From DAHVFK01 sp963755395 (GTDB taxonomy: Bacteria; Pseudomonadota; Gammaproteobacteria; Burkholderiales; SG8-39): a stretch of DNA of 64,000 bases. The stretch covers positions 124,001 to 188,000 of the forward strand of contig CAVWJJ010000001.1 of NCBI GenBank assembly GCA_963755395.1, written 5' to 3'. Both the position numbers and the translations under genes were made by a program. The notes beneath the pieces were generated by a model. That model was given only the letters and a program-made list of their open reading frames with translations. It was not told the DNA's origin and made no database searches. Positions within the stretch are counted from its first letter, which is position 1, and each line of letters begins with the position of its first letter. Positions 10,053 through 22,114 of the stretch are shown piece after piece.

Positions 10053-10785
10053 AGTTTGGCTGCTTCGCTTCGGCGGGGCGCCGGGACGAGGCCTCGGATC
10101 GGCGGGCGAGCCACCACCCCAGCGCGACCACCAATGCCGTGCCGGCCGCGGCGGCGACCCTGTAATCCACCAGCCACGCGGCGTTCGCCCCGACCCAGTC
10201 CCGGATCGCCGGGTCGCTCGCCATCAGATCGCCCGCGATGTAGCCCAGCAGGGCGCCACCCAAGATAATGATAACCCGGAAGCGTTCCATCAGCCCCAGC
10301 ATCATGGTGCTGCCGAAGATCACGATCGGGATCGAGATCGCCAGCCCCAGCGCCAGCAGCGCGATCCTGGCCTGCGGCGGGCCTTCCTCGGCGGCCGCGG
10401 CGACCGCGATCACGTTGTCCAGGCTCATCACCAGGTCCGCGACGAGAATCGTCTTGATCGCCTGCAGCAGGCTTTGCGCGCCGTCGATCGAGTCCTCGCC
10501 GTCCTCCGGCAGCAGCAGCTTGACCCCGACCCACAGCAGCAGCAGCCCGCCCAGCAGCTTGAGCCACGGCAGCTGCAGCAGCGCCACGGCGAATACCGTG
10601 AGCAGCACCCGCAGCGCGATCGCCGCCGCGCTGCCCCAGAATACCGCGGTTCGCTGCTGATCCTTCGGCAGCGAGCGCGCCGCGAGCGCGATCACGACCG
10701 CGTTGTCGCCCGACAGCAGCAGGTTGACCCAGATGATCGCGCCGAGCGCCCTCCAGAAGGAAAAATCGGCGAACGATTCGACCAT
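10048..10785 (-). CDS. TerC-family integral membrane protein (YjbE type)
   Basis: 245-residue membrane protein with about seven hydrophobic segments and the two TerC signatures: LLLSGDNAVVIALAA near the N-terminus and VMSLDNVIAVAAAA in the middle, whose acidic residues lie in the membrane. Family members are linked to Mn2+ export or metal homeostasis. It begins 20 bases after fhs, so it is probably the last gene of the fdh-fhs operon. Why a TerC protein joins a formate operon is not clear; metal supply to exported or metal-dependent enzymes is only a guess. No frame breaks. Confidence 0.85.
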   Translation of the reverse strand: MVESFADFSFWRALGAIIWVNLLLSGDNAVVIALAARSLPKDQQRTAVFWGSAAAIALRVLLTVFAVALLQLPWLKLLGGLLLLWVGVKLLLPEDGEDSIDGAQSLLQAIKTILVADLVMSLDNVIAVAAAAEEGPPQARIALLALGLAISIPIVIFGSTMMLGLMERFRVIIILGGALLGYIAGDLMASDPAIRDWVGANAAWLVDYRVAAAAGTALVVALGWWLARRSEASSRRPAEAKQPNS

Positions 10786-10804
10786 TGTCCGCCGTGCGCG
10801 GGCC

Positions 10805-12484
10805 TCAGAACAGGCCGACGACCTTGCCGTCGACGATGTCGATCTTGCTCGCGGAGGGCACCTTGGGCAGGCCCGGCATGGTCATGATGTCGCCGCAGAC
10901 CATGACGATGAACTCGGCGCCGGCGGCCAGGCGCACTTCGCGCACGTTGATCACGTGGTTCGACGGCGCGCCGCGCTTCTGCGCGTCGGTCGAGAACGAG
11001 TACTGGGTCTTCGCCACGCACACCGGGTAGTGGCCGTAGCCGTCCTCCTGCAGCTTCTTGATCTGGTTGCGCACCTTGCTGTCGGCGGTGACTTCGGACG
11101 CGCGGTAGACCTTCTGCGCGATCTTGCCGATCTTGTCCCACAGGCTGTCGCCGTCGTCGTAGACGAAGGTCGAAGCGTGGAGGGCTTGTCGCACATCTCG
11201 ACCACGATCTTCGCCAGCTCGGCCGCGCCCTTGCCGCCGTCGGCCCAGTGCGTCGCCAGCACCACGCGCACGCCGAGCTTGGCCATCCTGGACTTCACCA
11301 GCTCGATCTCGGCCGGGGTGTCGAAGTTGAAGCGGTTGATCGACACCACGCAGGGCAGGCCGTACACGTTGCTGCACGTTGTCGACGTGCCGCTCGAGGT
11401 TGACCAGCCCCTTCTCGAGCGCCGCGACGTTCTCCTTGTTGACCTCCTTGACGTCCACCCCGCCGTGGTACTTGAGCGCGCGGACGGTCGCCACGATCAC
11501 CGCCGCGCTCGGGCGCAGGCCGGACTTGCGGCACTTGATGTCGAGGAACTTCTCGGCGCCCAGGTCGGCGCCGAAGCCCGCCTCGGTCACCACGTAGTCG
11601 GCCAGCTTGCAGCGCCGTCTGGGTCGCGATCACCGAGTTGCAGCCGTGCGCGATGTTGGCGAACGGGCCGCCGTGGATGAACGCCGGGTTGTTCTCCAGC
11701 GTCTGCACCAGGTTGGGCTTCAGCGCGTCCTTGCAGCAGCACCGTCATCGCGCCGTGCGCCTTGAGGTCGCGCGCGGTGATCGGCTTTTGCTCGCGCGTG
11801 TAGCCGACCACGATGTTGCCCAGCCGCTGCTTCAGGTCCTCGACCGAGGTCGCGAGGCAGAAGATGGCCATCACCTCGGAGGCGACCACGATGTCGAACC
11901 CGTCCTGGCGCGGGTAGCCGTTGCCCGGCCCGCCCAGCGCCGACGGTGATGTCGCGCAGCGCGCGGTCGTTCATGTCCACCACCCGCTTCCAGGCGATGC
12001 GGCGCACGTCGATGCCGAGCTCGTTGCCGTGATGGATGTGGTTGTCGAGCAGCGCCGCGAGCAGGTTGTTGGCGAGCTGCGATGGCGCCGAAGTCGCCGG
12101 TGAAGTGCAGGTTGATGTCCTCCATCGGCACCACCTGCGCGTAGCCGCCGCCGGCCGCGCCGCCCTTCATGCCGAACACCGGCCCGAGCGAAGGCTCGCG
12201 CAGGCAGATCACCGCCTTCTTGCCGATGTGGTTGAGCGCGTCGCCCAGGCCCACGGTGGTGGTGGTCTTGCCCTCGCCCGCCGGCGTCGGGCGTCATCGC
12301 CGTCACCAGGATCAGCTTGCCGTCCTTGCGCCCTTTGAGCGACGCGAGGTACTCGAGCGAGATCTTGGCCTTGGTAGTGGCCGTAGGGCTCGAGGTGGTC
12401 CTCCGGGATGCCGAGCTTGTCGAGCGCGACCTTGGAGATGCGCTGCAGTTTCGCGGCCTGCGCGATTTCGATATCGGACGCCAT
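10805..12484 (-). CDS. fhs: Formate-tetrahydrofolate ligase (frame broken)
   Basis: ATP-dependent formation of 10-formyl-THF from formate and THF. Recognised by the P-loop region (AGEGKTTTTVGLGDAL), REPSLGPVFGMKGGAAGGGY, ITARDLKAHGAMTVLL and the C-terminal PGLPKVPSASKIDIVDGKV. The span of 560 codons, less about six inserted bases, gives the normal 557 or so residues. Breaks include ones near 12378, 12290, 12083, 11945, 11732, 11610, 11370 and 11180; near 11370 a single extra base separates NLERHVDNV from NVYGLPCVVSINRF. RBS GGGAG precedes the ATG. It lies between formate dehydrogenase and terC, giving formate an assimilatory exit beside the oxidative one. Confidence 0.92.
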
Positions 12485-12534
12485 GAATCGTTGACTCCCT
12501 TTCGGTGGAATTCTTCTTTCGCCCGGCCGTACGC

Positions 12535-15331
12535 TCAGCCGTACATCAGCTTGAGCGTGCCGCCCTTGCCGTAGCCCGGGTCGCCGGGCCGCGCGCCGCC
12601 CTTGCTCACTTTCACCGCGCAGTACTTGAACTCGGGGATCTTGCCGAACGGGTCGAGCACCGGGTTGGTGAGCAGGTTGGCCGCCGCCTCGTAGAAGGCG
12701 AACGGGATGAACACCGCGCCGCGCGGCGTGCCGTCGTCGGCGCGCGCGTAGAGCGCGATCGAGCCGCGGCGCGAGGCGACCGTGATCACCTCGCCCGGCC
12801 TGGCGCCGAGCGCCTCGAGGTCGAGCGGGTGCAGCGAGGCCACCGCCTCGGGCTCGATCGCGTCCAGCACGCCGGCGCGGCGCGTCATCGCGCCGGTGTG
12901 CCAGTGCTCGAGCTGGCGGCCGGTGATCAGCACCATCGGGTACTCGGCGGTCCGGGCGCTCGTCGGCCGGGATCAGGTCGGCCGGGACGAACTTCGCCGC
13001 GCCCGGTGGCGGTCGGGAAGTGGCTGCGTGAACACCACCGGCTCGCCCGGGTCGCCCTCGTTCTCGCACGGGTAGGTCACGCAGGAGTCGCGCTCCAGGC
13101 GCTCCCAGGTGATGCCGGCGATCGAGTTCATGCCCTTGCGCATCTCGGCGAACACGTCCGCTCGGCTGTTCGTAGTGCCAGTCGAGGCCGAGGCGCTTCG
13201 CCAGCTCGACGATGATCCACAGGTCCTCGCGCGCATCGCCCGGCGGCTCGATCGCCTTGCGCGCCGAGCTGCACCATGCGGTCGGTGTTGGTGAAGCGTG
13301 CCGTCCTTTTCCGGAAACGCGGTCGCCGGCAGCACCACGTCGGCCAGGTAGGCGGTCTCGGTGAGGAAGATGTCCTGCACGACCAGGTGCTCGAGGCCCG
13401 CCATCGCTTCGCGCGCGTGCTCCACGTCCGGGTCGGACATCGCCGGGTTCTCGCCCATGATGTACATGCCGCGGATCTTGCCCGCCTTGGCGGCGTGCAT
13501 GATCTCGACCACCGTCAGGCCCGGCTTGAGGTCGAGCTTGGCGCCCCACAGCGCTTCGAAGCGCTTATTCGCTTCGCGGCTGTCGACCCGCTGGTAGTCC
13601 GGATACATCATCGGGATCAGCCCCGAGTCCGAGGCGCCCTGCACGTTGTTCTGCCCGCGCAAGCGGATGCAGCCCGGTGCCGGGCCGCCCGACCTGCCCG
13701 GTCATCAGGGTGAGCGCGATCAGGCAGCGCGCGTTGTCGGTGCCGTGCACGTGCTGCGAGATGCCCATGCCCCACAGGATCATCGAGCCCTTCGAGGTGG
13801 CGAACATGCGCGCCACCTCGCGGATCGTCTGCGGCCGGGATGCCGCAGATCGGCGCCATCTTCTCGGGCGAGTAGTCCTTCGCGTTCTGCTTCAGCGCCT
13901 CGAAGCTGCTGGTGCGCTGCGGACGAAGTCCTTGTTGACCAGCCCTTCGTCGATGATGGCGTGGATCATCGCGTTCAGCAGCGCGACGTCGGTGTCGGGG
14001 TTGAACTGCAGGAAGTGCGTCGCGTGGCGCGCGAGCTCGGTGCGGCGCGGGTCGGCCACGATCAGCTTGGTGCCGCGCTGGGCCGCGTTCTTGATCCAGG
14101 TCGCCGCCACCGGGTGGTTCACGGTCGGGTTGGCGCCGATGATGAACACCACCTCGGCGCGCAGCACGTCGTTGACCTGGTTCGACACCGCGCCCGAGCC
14201 GACGCCCTCGAGCAGCGCCGCCACCGACGAGGCGTGGCACAGGCGCGTGCAGTGGTCGACGTTGTTGCGTGCCGAAGCCGGTGCGCACCAGCTTCTGGAA
14301 CAGGTAGGCCTCCTCGTTGGAGCCCTTGGCCGAGCCGAAGCCGGCGAGCGCGTAGCCGATGCGTGATCGCGGATGCTCGCGACAGGCCTTTCGGCGGCGA
14401 CTTCGAGCGCCTCCTCCCAGCTTGCTTCGCGGAAGACCTCGCGACCAGTTGCCCGGATCGACCACGAAGTCGGCGCCCTTGGCGACGCCCGGCTTGCGGA
14501 TCAGCGGCTTGGTCAGCCGGTGCGGGTGGTGCGCGTAGTCGAAGCCGTAGCGCCCCTTGACGCACAGGCGGCCGTGGTTGGCCGGGCCGTCGCGGCCCTG
14601 CGACGAAGCAGGATCTTGTTGTCGCTCGACGTGGTAGGTGAGCTGGCAGCCGACGCCGCAGTACGGGCAGACGCGACTCGACCGTCTTGTCGACCTCGGT
14701 GCAGGCCGGCTTCGCGCGCCGGCATCAGCGCGCCGGTGGGGCAGGCCTGCACGCACTCGCCGCAGGCGACGCAGGTCGACTCGCCCATCGGGTCGTCGAA
14801 ATCGAACACGATCTTCGAGTGCTCGCCGCGGAAGGCGTAGCCGATCACGTCGTTGACCTGCTCCTCGCGGCAGGCGCGCACGCAGCGCGTGCACTGGATG
14901 CAGGCATCGAGGTTCACCGCCATCGCCGGGTGCGACAGGTCGGCGGCGGGCTGGGCGCGCGCGGCGAAGCCTGCGGCATGCCCGAGGTTCAGCTTGCGCG
15001 CCCACTGGTCGAGCTCGGAGTCGAGGCGGTAGTCCTTCTCCGGCATGTCCGACGAGCAGCAGCTCCAGCACCATCTTCTGCGAGTGCGCGCGCGCGCGCC
15101 GAAGCGGTGCTGACCTCCATGCCCGGCGCTCGGGAAGCGGCAGCACGAAGGCGCGAGCACGCGCTCGCCCTTGATCTCGACCATGCAGGCGCGGCAGTTG
15201 CCGTCCGGGCGCAGGCCCGCCTTGTAGCACAGGCGCGGGATCTCGACGCCGTGCCGCGCGGCGGTCTCGATGATCGTCTCGTCGGGGCGGCCGACGACCG
15301 TCTTGCCGTCGAGCTTGAACTCGATCGGCAT
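12535..15331 (-). CDS. fdhA: NAD-dependent formate dehydrogenase alpha subunit, molybdopterin type (frame broken)
   Basis: Catalytic subunit of cytoplasmic NAD-linked formate dehydrogenase (FdsA/Fdh1A type), about 925 residues. In order: N-terminal [2Fe-2S] domain (IPRLCYKAGLRPDGNCRACM), NuoG-like His/Cys region, two [4Fe-4S] motifs (DACIQCTRCVRAC and CVACGECVQACPTGAL), the molybdopterin-domain [4Fe-4S] start VCPYCGVGCQLTY, and the active-site cysteine context VDHCTRLCHASSV (near 14235). The C-terminal MopB dinucleotide-binding domain ends GGTLKLMYG. More than ten indels break the frame. It follows the beta subunit and precedes fhs. Cys, not selenocysteine, is at the metal ligand position. 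Confidence 0.9.
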
Positions 15332-15334
15332 GGT

Positions 15335-17039
<1,705 letters not shown>

Positions 17040-17095
17040 GCTGCTGCGCCTCCTTGGTTCGCGGCCATTATCCGGCATGGGGTCGCCGCGAACGA

Positions 17096-17109
17096 TTGAC
17101 TGCGGTCAA
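17096..17109. promoter_or_regulatory. Site C: FNR-type operator between fdhB and isocitrate dehydrogenase
   Basis: TTGAC-TGCG-GTCAA. For fdhB (minus) GATAAT at 17072-17067 puts the start near 17060, about 42 bases from the palindrome centre. For the divergent dehydrogenase, TATACT at 17131-17136 puts the start near 17143, about 41 bases away. One site therefore sits at the class II activator position for both directions. Confidence 0.75.
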
Positions 17110-17161
17110 GCCTGGGGAGTCGCCGCTGCCTATACTGGCGCGCGAAAGGACTTCCTTATAT

Positions 17162-18194
<1,033 letters not shown>

Positions 18195-18252
18195 GACGCC
18201 CGGATAAATTCAGCGGCGCATCGCTCGCCGCGGCGACTCTATGCCGCGGTAT

Positions 18253-18297
18253 ATCTGCCGGCAGATGGAGCCATCTACCTGTAGACGTTTCACATCT
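18253..18297. repeat. Chain of overlapping palindromes with about 10-base phasing
   Basis: Three inverted repeats share arms: a perfect 14-base palindrome at 18253-18266, AGATGG-AG-CCATCT at 18263-18276 and TCTAC-CT-GTAGA at 18274-18285. The half-site ATCT/AGAT recurs at 18253, 18263, 18273, 18283 (AGAC) and 18294 in alternating orientation. It lies just upstream of the gene cassette, in the 200-base non-coding stretch after icd. Confidence 0.6.
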
Positions 18298-18343
18298 ATA
18301 GGTGGATACTTTCGGCATGGGACAGGATGCCGTTCAATCAATA

Positions 18344-18350
18344 GTTAGGC
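18344..18350 (+). other. Integron cassette core site (left boundary)
   Basis: GTTAGGC fits the integron core GTTRRRY. Its reverse complement GCCTAAC occurs at 19592, in the attC that closes the same cassette, as expected for a mobilised cassette. The recombination point would be after the G at 18344, giving a cassette from 18345 to 19663. Confidence 0.65.
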
Positions 18351-18395
18351 CCCGCCAAGTCACGCACCGTCGATTAACCATTCGAAAGGGTACAG

Positions 18396-19016
18396 ATGGC
18401 GCTCCCAACTAGTTACCTCACCACCGTGAAGAATCTGGACGCGATCCTCACCGCAATTCAAGGTGCGCAGGCTCCCGAGAAGTTCACGCAGGCCTTTCTC
18501 GAATCTCTCGAATTCAAGAGCACGAACGACCGACTAATTATTGGTGTCCTGAAGTCCCTTGGTTTCATTGACGACAGCGGCCGTCCCAAGGATCGGTACT
18601 TCAGGTTTCTGGACCAAACCCAATCCGCAAAGGTTCTCGCAGAAGGCATTCGCGATGCATACCAGGACTTGTTCAAGGTCAACACGAAAGCGCACGAACT
18701 GACCAAGCAAGAGGTGATCAACAAGTTCAAGACGCTGGGACAAGGGCAAATCTCCGATGCCGTCCTCGATAAGATGGCAATGACGTTCACTGCTCTAGTG
18801 AAGCAGGCGGATTTTCAGTCACCGCCCACACCCGCCGCTTCTCAACAACCCCCGGAGACACCGAAGCCTGAGGAGCCCCTCGAGAAGACGGGTGCCATGC
18901 ATGCTGGGGTGAAATTGGGCGGTCTCGTCTACAACATTCAGATCGTGCTACCCGAGAGTCGCGATGCTGCGGTGTATGACGCATTGTTCGCGAGTCTTCG
19001 GAGACACCTACTATGA
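18396..19016 (+). CDS. DUF5343 protein, first gene of the cassette
   Basis: 206 residues. The first 140 match the DUF5343 family as I recall it (TKN/VKNLDAIL, APEKFTQAFLESLEFKSTNDRL, GVLKSLGFIDDSGRP, YFRFLDQTQSAKVLAEGI). A Pro-rich linker (about 146-166) leads to a C-terminal piece (LGGLVYNIQIVLPESRDAAVYDALF) that looks like a small beta-alpha unit. AAAGGG precedes the ATG. It overlaps the HEPN gene by ATGA. Biochemical function is unknown; I infer a DNA/protein-binding partner or antitoxin role for the HEPN protein. Base composition is well below that of the flanking genes. Confidence 0.75.
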   Translation: MALPTSYLTTVKNLDAILTAIQGAQAPEKFTQAFLESLEFKSTNDRLIIGVLKSLGFIDDSGRPKDRYFRFLDQTQSAKVLAEGIRDAYQDLFKVNTKAHELTKQEVINKFKTLGQGQISDAVLDKMAMTFTALVKQADFQSPPTPAASQQPPETPKPEEPLEKTGAMHAGVKLGGLVYNIQIVLPESRDAAVYDALFASLRRHLL

Positions 19017-19597
19017 ATCCGGCCGCAAGTCGGCTCTATGACTTCGTTTACCGCGGCCACTTGGCCGAGGAGGCTCTTGATGCAGCCGGCCGCCGCAATA
19101 GGCGGCTCGCTGAGTTCGAGAGTACAGAGACTGCCCGAATTCTCTCCTTGGACTTGTTGGACGATCAGCACGTCGACAACGCCCGCGCGATGGCAAATGT
19201 GTACATCGCAATCGCGGCGTTTGAGAACTCAGTGCGCGCGCTAATCTCCAGTGTCCTCCTTGAGCAGGTGGGCGAGAATTGGTGGGATTCGTGTGTGTCC
19301 GAGAAGATCAGAACGCGCGCGGAACAGAAGAGGCAGGAGGAAGACAAGATCCGTTGGCATGTCCAACGAGGCTCGGACCCAATCAACTACACACTCATGA
19401 GCGATCTCGTGAGCATCCTGCGGCAGAACTGGGCACACTTTGAGCCGTACGTGCACTCCGTAGAATGGGCCGCAGGTCTATTGGACGTGATAGAGCGTTC
19501 GCGAAACGTAATCATGCACAGTGGCAACCTGACCCGGACGGACATTGAACGCGTGGGTATCTACATCCGTGACTGGATCAAGCAGGTTGGGGCCTAA
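19013..19597 (+). CDS. Swt1-like HEPN-domain protein, candidate ribonuclease effector
   Basis: 194 residues, mostly helical. The C-terminal helix carries RNVIMH (about residues 164-169), the Rx4H signature of HEPN ribonucleases, within VIERSRNVIMHSGNLTRTDI. This layout matches HEPN domains of the Swt1/DUF4145-like type. The start overlaps the DUF5343 stop (ATGA), so translation is coupled. The TAA stop lies inside the attC R'' box, a compact arrangement typical of integron cassettes. Inferred to be the toxic or effector half of a toxin-antitoxin or phage-defence pair; not proven. Confidence 0.72.
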   Translation: MNPAASRLYDFVYRGHLAEEALDAAGRRNRRLAEFESTETARILSLDLLDDQHVDNARAMANVYIAIAAFENSVRALISSVLLEQVGENWWDSCVSEKIRTRAEQKRQEEDKIRWHVQRGSDPINYTLMSDLVSILRQNWAHFEPYVHSVEWAAGLLDVIERSRNVIMHSGNLTRTDIERVGIYIRDWIKQVGA

Positions 19598-19669
19598 CCG
19601 CCGCATGCACCTGACCGGCTACAGCGGGCTTCGCCCGCCTCCGCCGGAAAGTGATGCAGGTCGTTATGT
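19592..19669 (+). other. attC: attC recombination site closing the DUF5343-HEPN cassette
   Basis: 78-base imperfect inverted repeat bounded by GCCTAAC (19592-19598) and GTTATGT (19663-19669). Outer arms pair GCATGCACCTGACC with GGTCGTTA-proximal GATGCAGGTC, and an inner hairpin GCGGGC-TTC-GCCCGC sits at 19624-19638. R'' is the exact complement of the cassette's own start GTTAGGC. The right core GTTATGT departs from GTTRRRY at one base. Confidence 0.65.
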
Positions 19670-19737
19670 GCCTGCCGTGGTATTCGTGAATCCCACGGGA
19701 ATCCCGGCGACTCTGTGTTGTGGGTCAGGCGTCAATG

Positions 19738-19830
19738 GCCTAACCCTTAAGTCAACCAACCCGCATGCACGTCACCGCCTGCAACCCGCTACAACAGCAA
19801 GCTCTGTCGCGGGCGAACGTGTTTACTGCT
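19738..19830 (+). other. Remnant of a second attC-like site
   Basis: A second GCCTAAC (19738-19744) is followed by CGCATGCACGTCACCG-type sequence that aligns with the left arm of the first attC, then a CCCGC...GCGGG hairpin (about 19785-19812). No matching GTTR core closes it. The 288 bases between the HEPN stop and the next gene otherwise hold nothing I recognise, apart from a run of eight C at 19860-19867. Confidence 0.4.
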
Positions 19831-19885
19831 GCGACGGCAGATGCCTTCTTTCTCCCATACCCCCCCCGACACAACATCCAACCAC

Positions 19886-20753
19886 ATGAATGAGTGCGGG
19901 TTCTGTGTAGACGATCCTCTCGAAAAGGACGAGCGTGATCGCTCCAACTTCGTCCGGGAGTTAGTCCAACGTCCCAATGAGCCGGGCCGGGTGCCCGCGA
20001 GCGCTCCTAGCCCCACCTCCCAAACGCATAGTGCAGTTTTGGGACGATCTTGGCCGATTGCCCGAGGATGTTAGGGAGTGCATGGAGTCGTGGAAGAAAC
20101 TCGAACAGTCAGGATTCGAGCTTCAGGTTTTCGACGAGAACTCAGCGAGGGAATTTATCCGGGTCCATTTGGGTTCGAGATATGAGAAAGCTTTTGACAA
20201 GTGCTATCACCCTTCAATGAAGTCAGACTATTTCCGTTACTCCTACATCTTCGTGGAGGGAGGATTTTATATTGACGCTGACGATGTCTATCACGGAACG
20301 ACAATCGATCACCTCTTTACAGATGGGCGATTGAAGCTTCAACCTTTCTGCTACGACATTGCGACAGCTCAGATGGTTCCGCCCTCAGTTTTCGTCAATC
20401 TAGGGGCAAACCAGTTAAGTTGGATTTTCTACTTCAATACTACGCCTTTGATCGCGGGTCGCAATCATCCTATTATAGAGCGTGCACTGCTGAACGCGAC
20501 GAAATCCCTTGAGCAAGAATCGAAAGGCGAGTTACCCGAAGTCCAGGCAACCACTGGCCCCGGCAATCTCACCAGATCCGTATTTGAAGTGATTACTGAT
20601 GAAAGCTGCCCGGAGGAAGCGATGCTCGTTGTGCACGATTGGGAGAAGACTTCCACCAGTAAGTGGCCACTCAGTTACCGGAGTGATAAGAGAAACTGGA
20701 GGCTTTCGAATCAGCAAACGTATCGGGCCTCACGGCGCGCGGAGGAGCTATGA
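19886..20753 (+). CDS. DXD-type glycosyltransferase (GT32 / Gly_transf_sug class; one insertion)
   Basis: Sugar transferase of the DXD class with KRIVQFWDDLGRLPEDVREC at the start of the fold, a central SDYFRYSYIFVEGGFYIDADD containing the metal/nucleotide-sugar DXD, and a conserved YFNTTPLIAGRNHPII later. About 288 residues. I take the ATG at 19886 (MNECGFCVDDPLEK) with one inserted base near 20000; the conservative start is the in-frame ATG at 19977. Donor and acceptor sugars are not readable. It overlaps the next gene by ATGA. AT-richer than the genome around it. Confidence 0.68.
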
Positions 20754-22114
20754 ACTTGGCGCGCCCTCCACTAGCAGCCGTCAGTCACATTTTCCGATTC
20801 TGGCTGACTCTTCGGAGGCTCCTGCCGAAGCGGAAGTGTCGAACATTCGGTGTCCAAGGTGCGGAGAAAGACCCTGGGATTGAGAAGATCTATGTCATCA
20901 ACCTCGATCGTGAACCGGGCCGCTGGTCCAAGATGAAGCAAGAGCTCAGGCACATATTGGACTCGTCGGGAGCTGAGACTCTTGAGACTGACTGAGCGGC
21001 ATGTCGCCGTCGATGCTAATGCATTCTCGCAGGAGCCACCCAAGGATGCCGACATTGATCCGTTTTATACGCTTGGAGATCAGCTTTTTGTAGAACCCCA
21101 ACCATTAGTTCTTCCCACGCAGGCTCGAATTAAATGCTCCAATTCGAATGAGTCGAGCTGAGATTGCAGTCGCTCGATCACACATCAATGTTTGGAGGCA
21201 GGTTGCGGCAAGTAATCATGCGTATGTACTTATCCTTGAGGACGACGTATGGTTTCATTCCGGGTTTGCACGATACCTGGACCAGGCGTGGGACGAAGTC
21301 GTGGCCGAATGTGATAAGGATGCGAAGATTCGACGTTCTTTATGTGTCGTATCTCGAAGTGAAGCACGGTGCCCCAAAAACATTTCTTTCAAATAACGTA
21401 TTCCGCCCAGTGCGCGGGCTCTGGCATCTGTCCGGATATGTTCTTTCGCGCGAGGGTGCTCAGAAACTCCTTCGACTGCTTCCTTGTCGTGGCCCCATTG
21501 ACCTCTGGATAAATCACCAATTCAAAGTCCTAGATGTACTCGCGACTAAACGGTCTATTATTAGCCAACGACGCGACGCTAAATCCACAAACTCATATTC
21601 AATACTTCCCACTCTCACTACAATTGGTGCGATCACTAGTGAAGGAGCATCCTTATTTAACATTCGCCCAACTGAGCATCCAGTGTTTGCTTTTGGGCCT
21701 GAAGGCTCCGGCCATTCATCGCTTGCAATGGCTTTGTCCATGCTCGGATACAGATGCTGCAGTGATCTCCAAGCATTACCAGCTCCTGAACTAGAACGGC
21801 TTCTTGAGGGAAGAGGCGATCGGGTTTTTGACGCGTATGTAAACATCGGATCTTTGGACGCGAACGTCAGGGGACTCCGAAGCCGCTACCCGAAGGCAAA
21901 GTTTATTCTTACCGCAGCCAAGGGCATCATTGCAGATGACACTTTCCTCAGTGTTGAGGACGATCTCAATGGTGCCGACATCGCTGTGCTTCATTCAGAG
22001 GAACCGAATAAATGGCAAGTCGTTTGCGAACACCTCAGATGTGCGCCGCCCGCTTGCTCCTTCCCTGCGCTGAAGGACCTTGGTCAAAGACCAATTCTCG
22101 ACGTGAACCATTGA
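20750..22114 (+). CDS. GT25 glycosyltransferase fused to a sulfotransferase-like P-loop domain (three insertions)
   Basis: First half is a GT25 (LPS/collagen-galactosyltransferase type) domain: IEKIYVINLDREPGRW, then RMSRAEIAVARSHINVWRQV, the ILEDDV acidic motif, and FDVLYVSYLEVKHG. Second half (from about 21680) starts HPVFAFGPEGSGHSSLAMAL, a PAPS/nucleotide-type P-loop as in sulfotransferases, with LRSRYPKAKFILT later. Frame changes near 20990, 21133 and 21325 each add one base; removing them leaves 453 residues in one chain. It may build and then sulfate a glycan. The fusion is my reading; the sulfotransferase assignment is less sure than GT25. Confidence 0.65.

Noticed and set aside
20985..21330. 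Programmed frameshifting in the GT25 gene
   Set aside because: Three +1 changes without slippery sites. The same kind of change is found in unrelated genes of the window.
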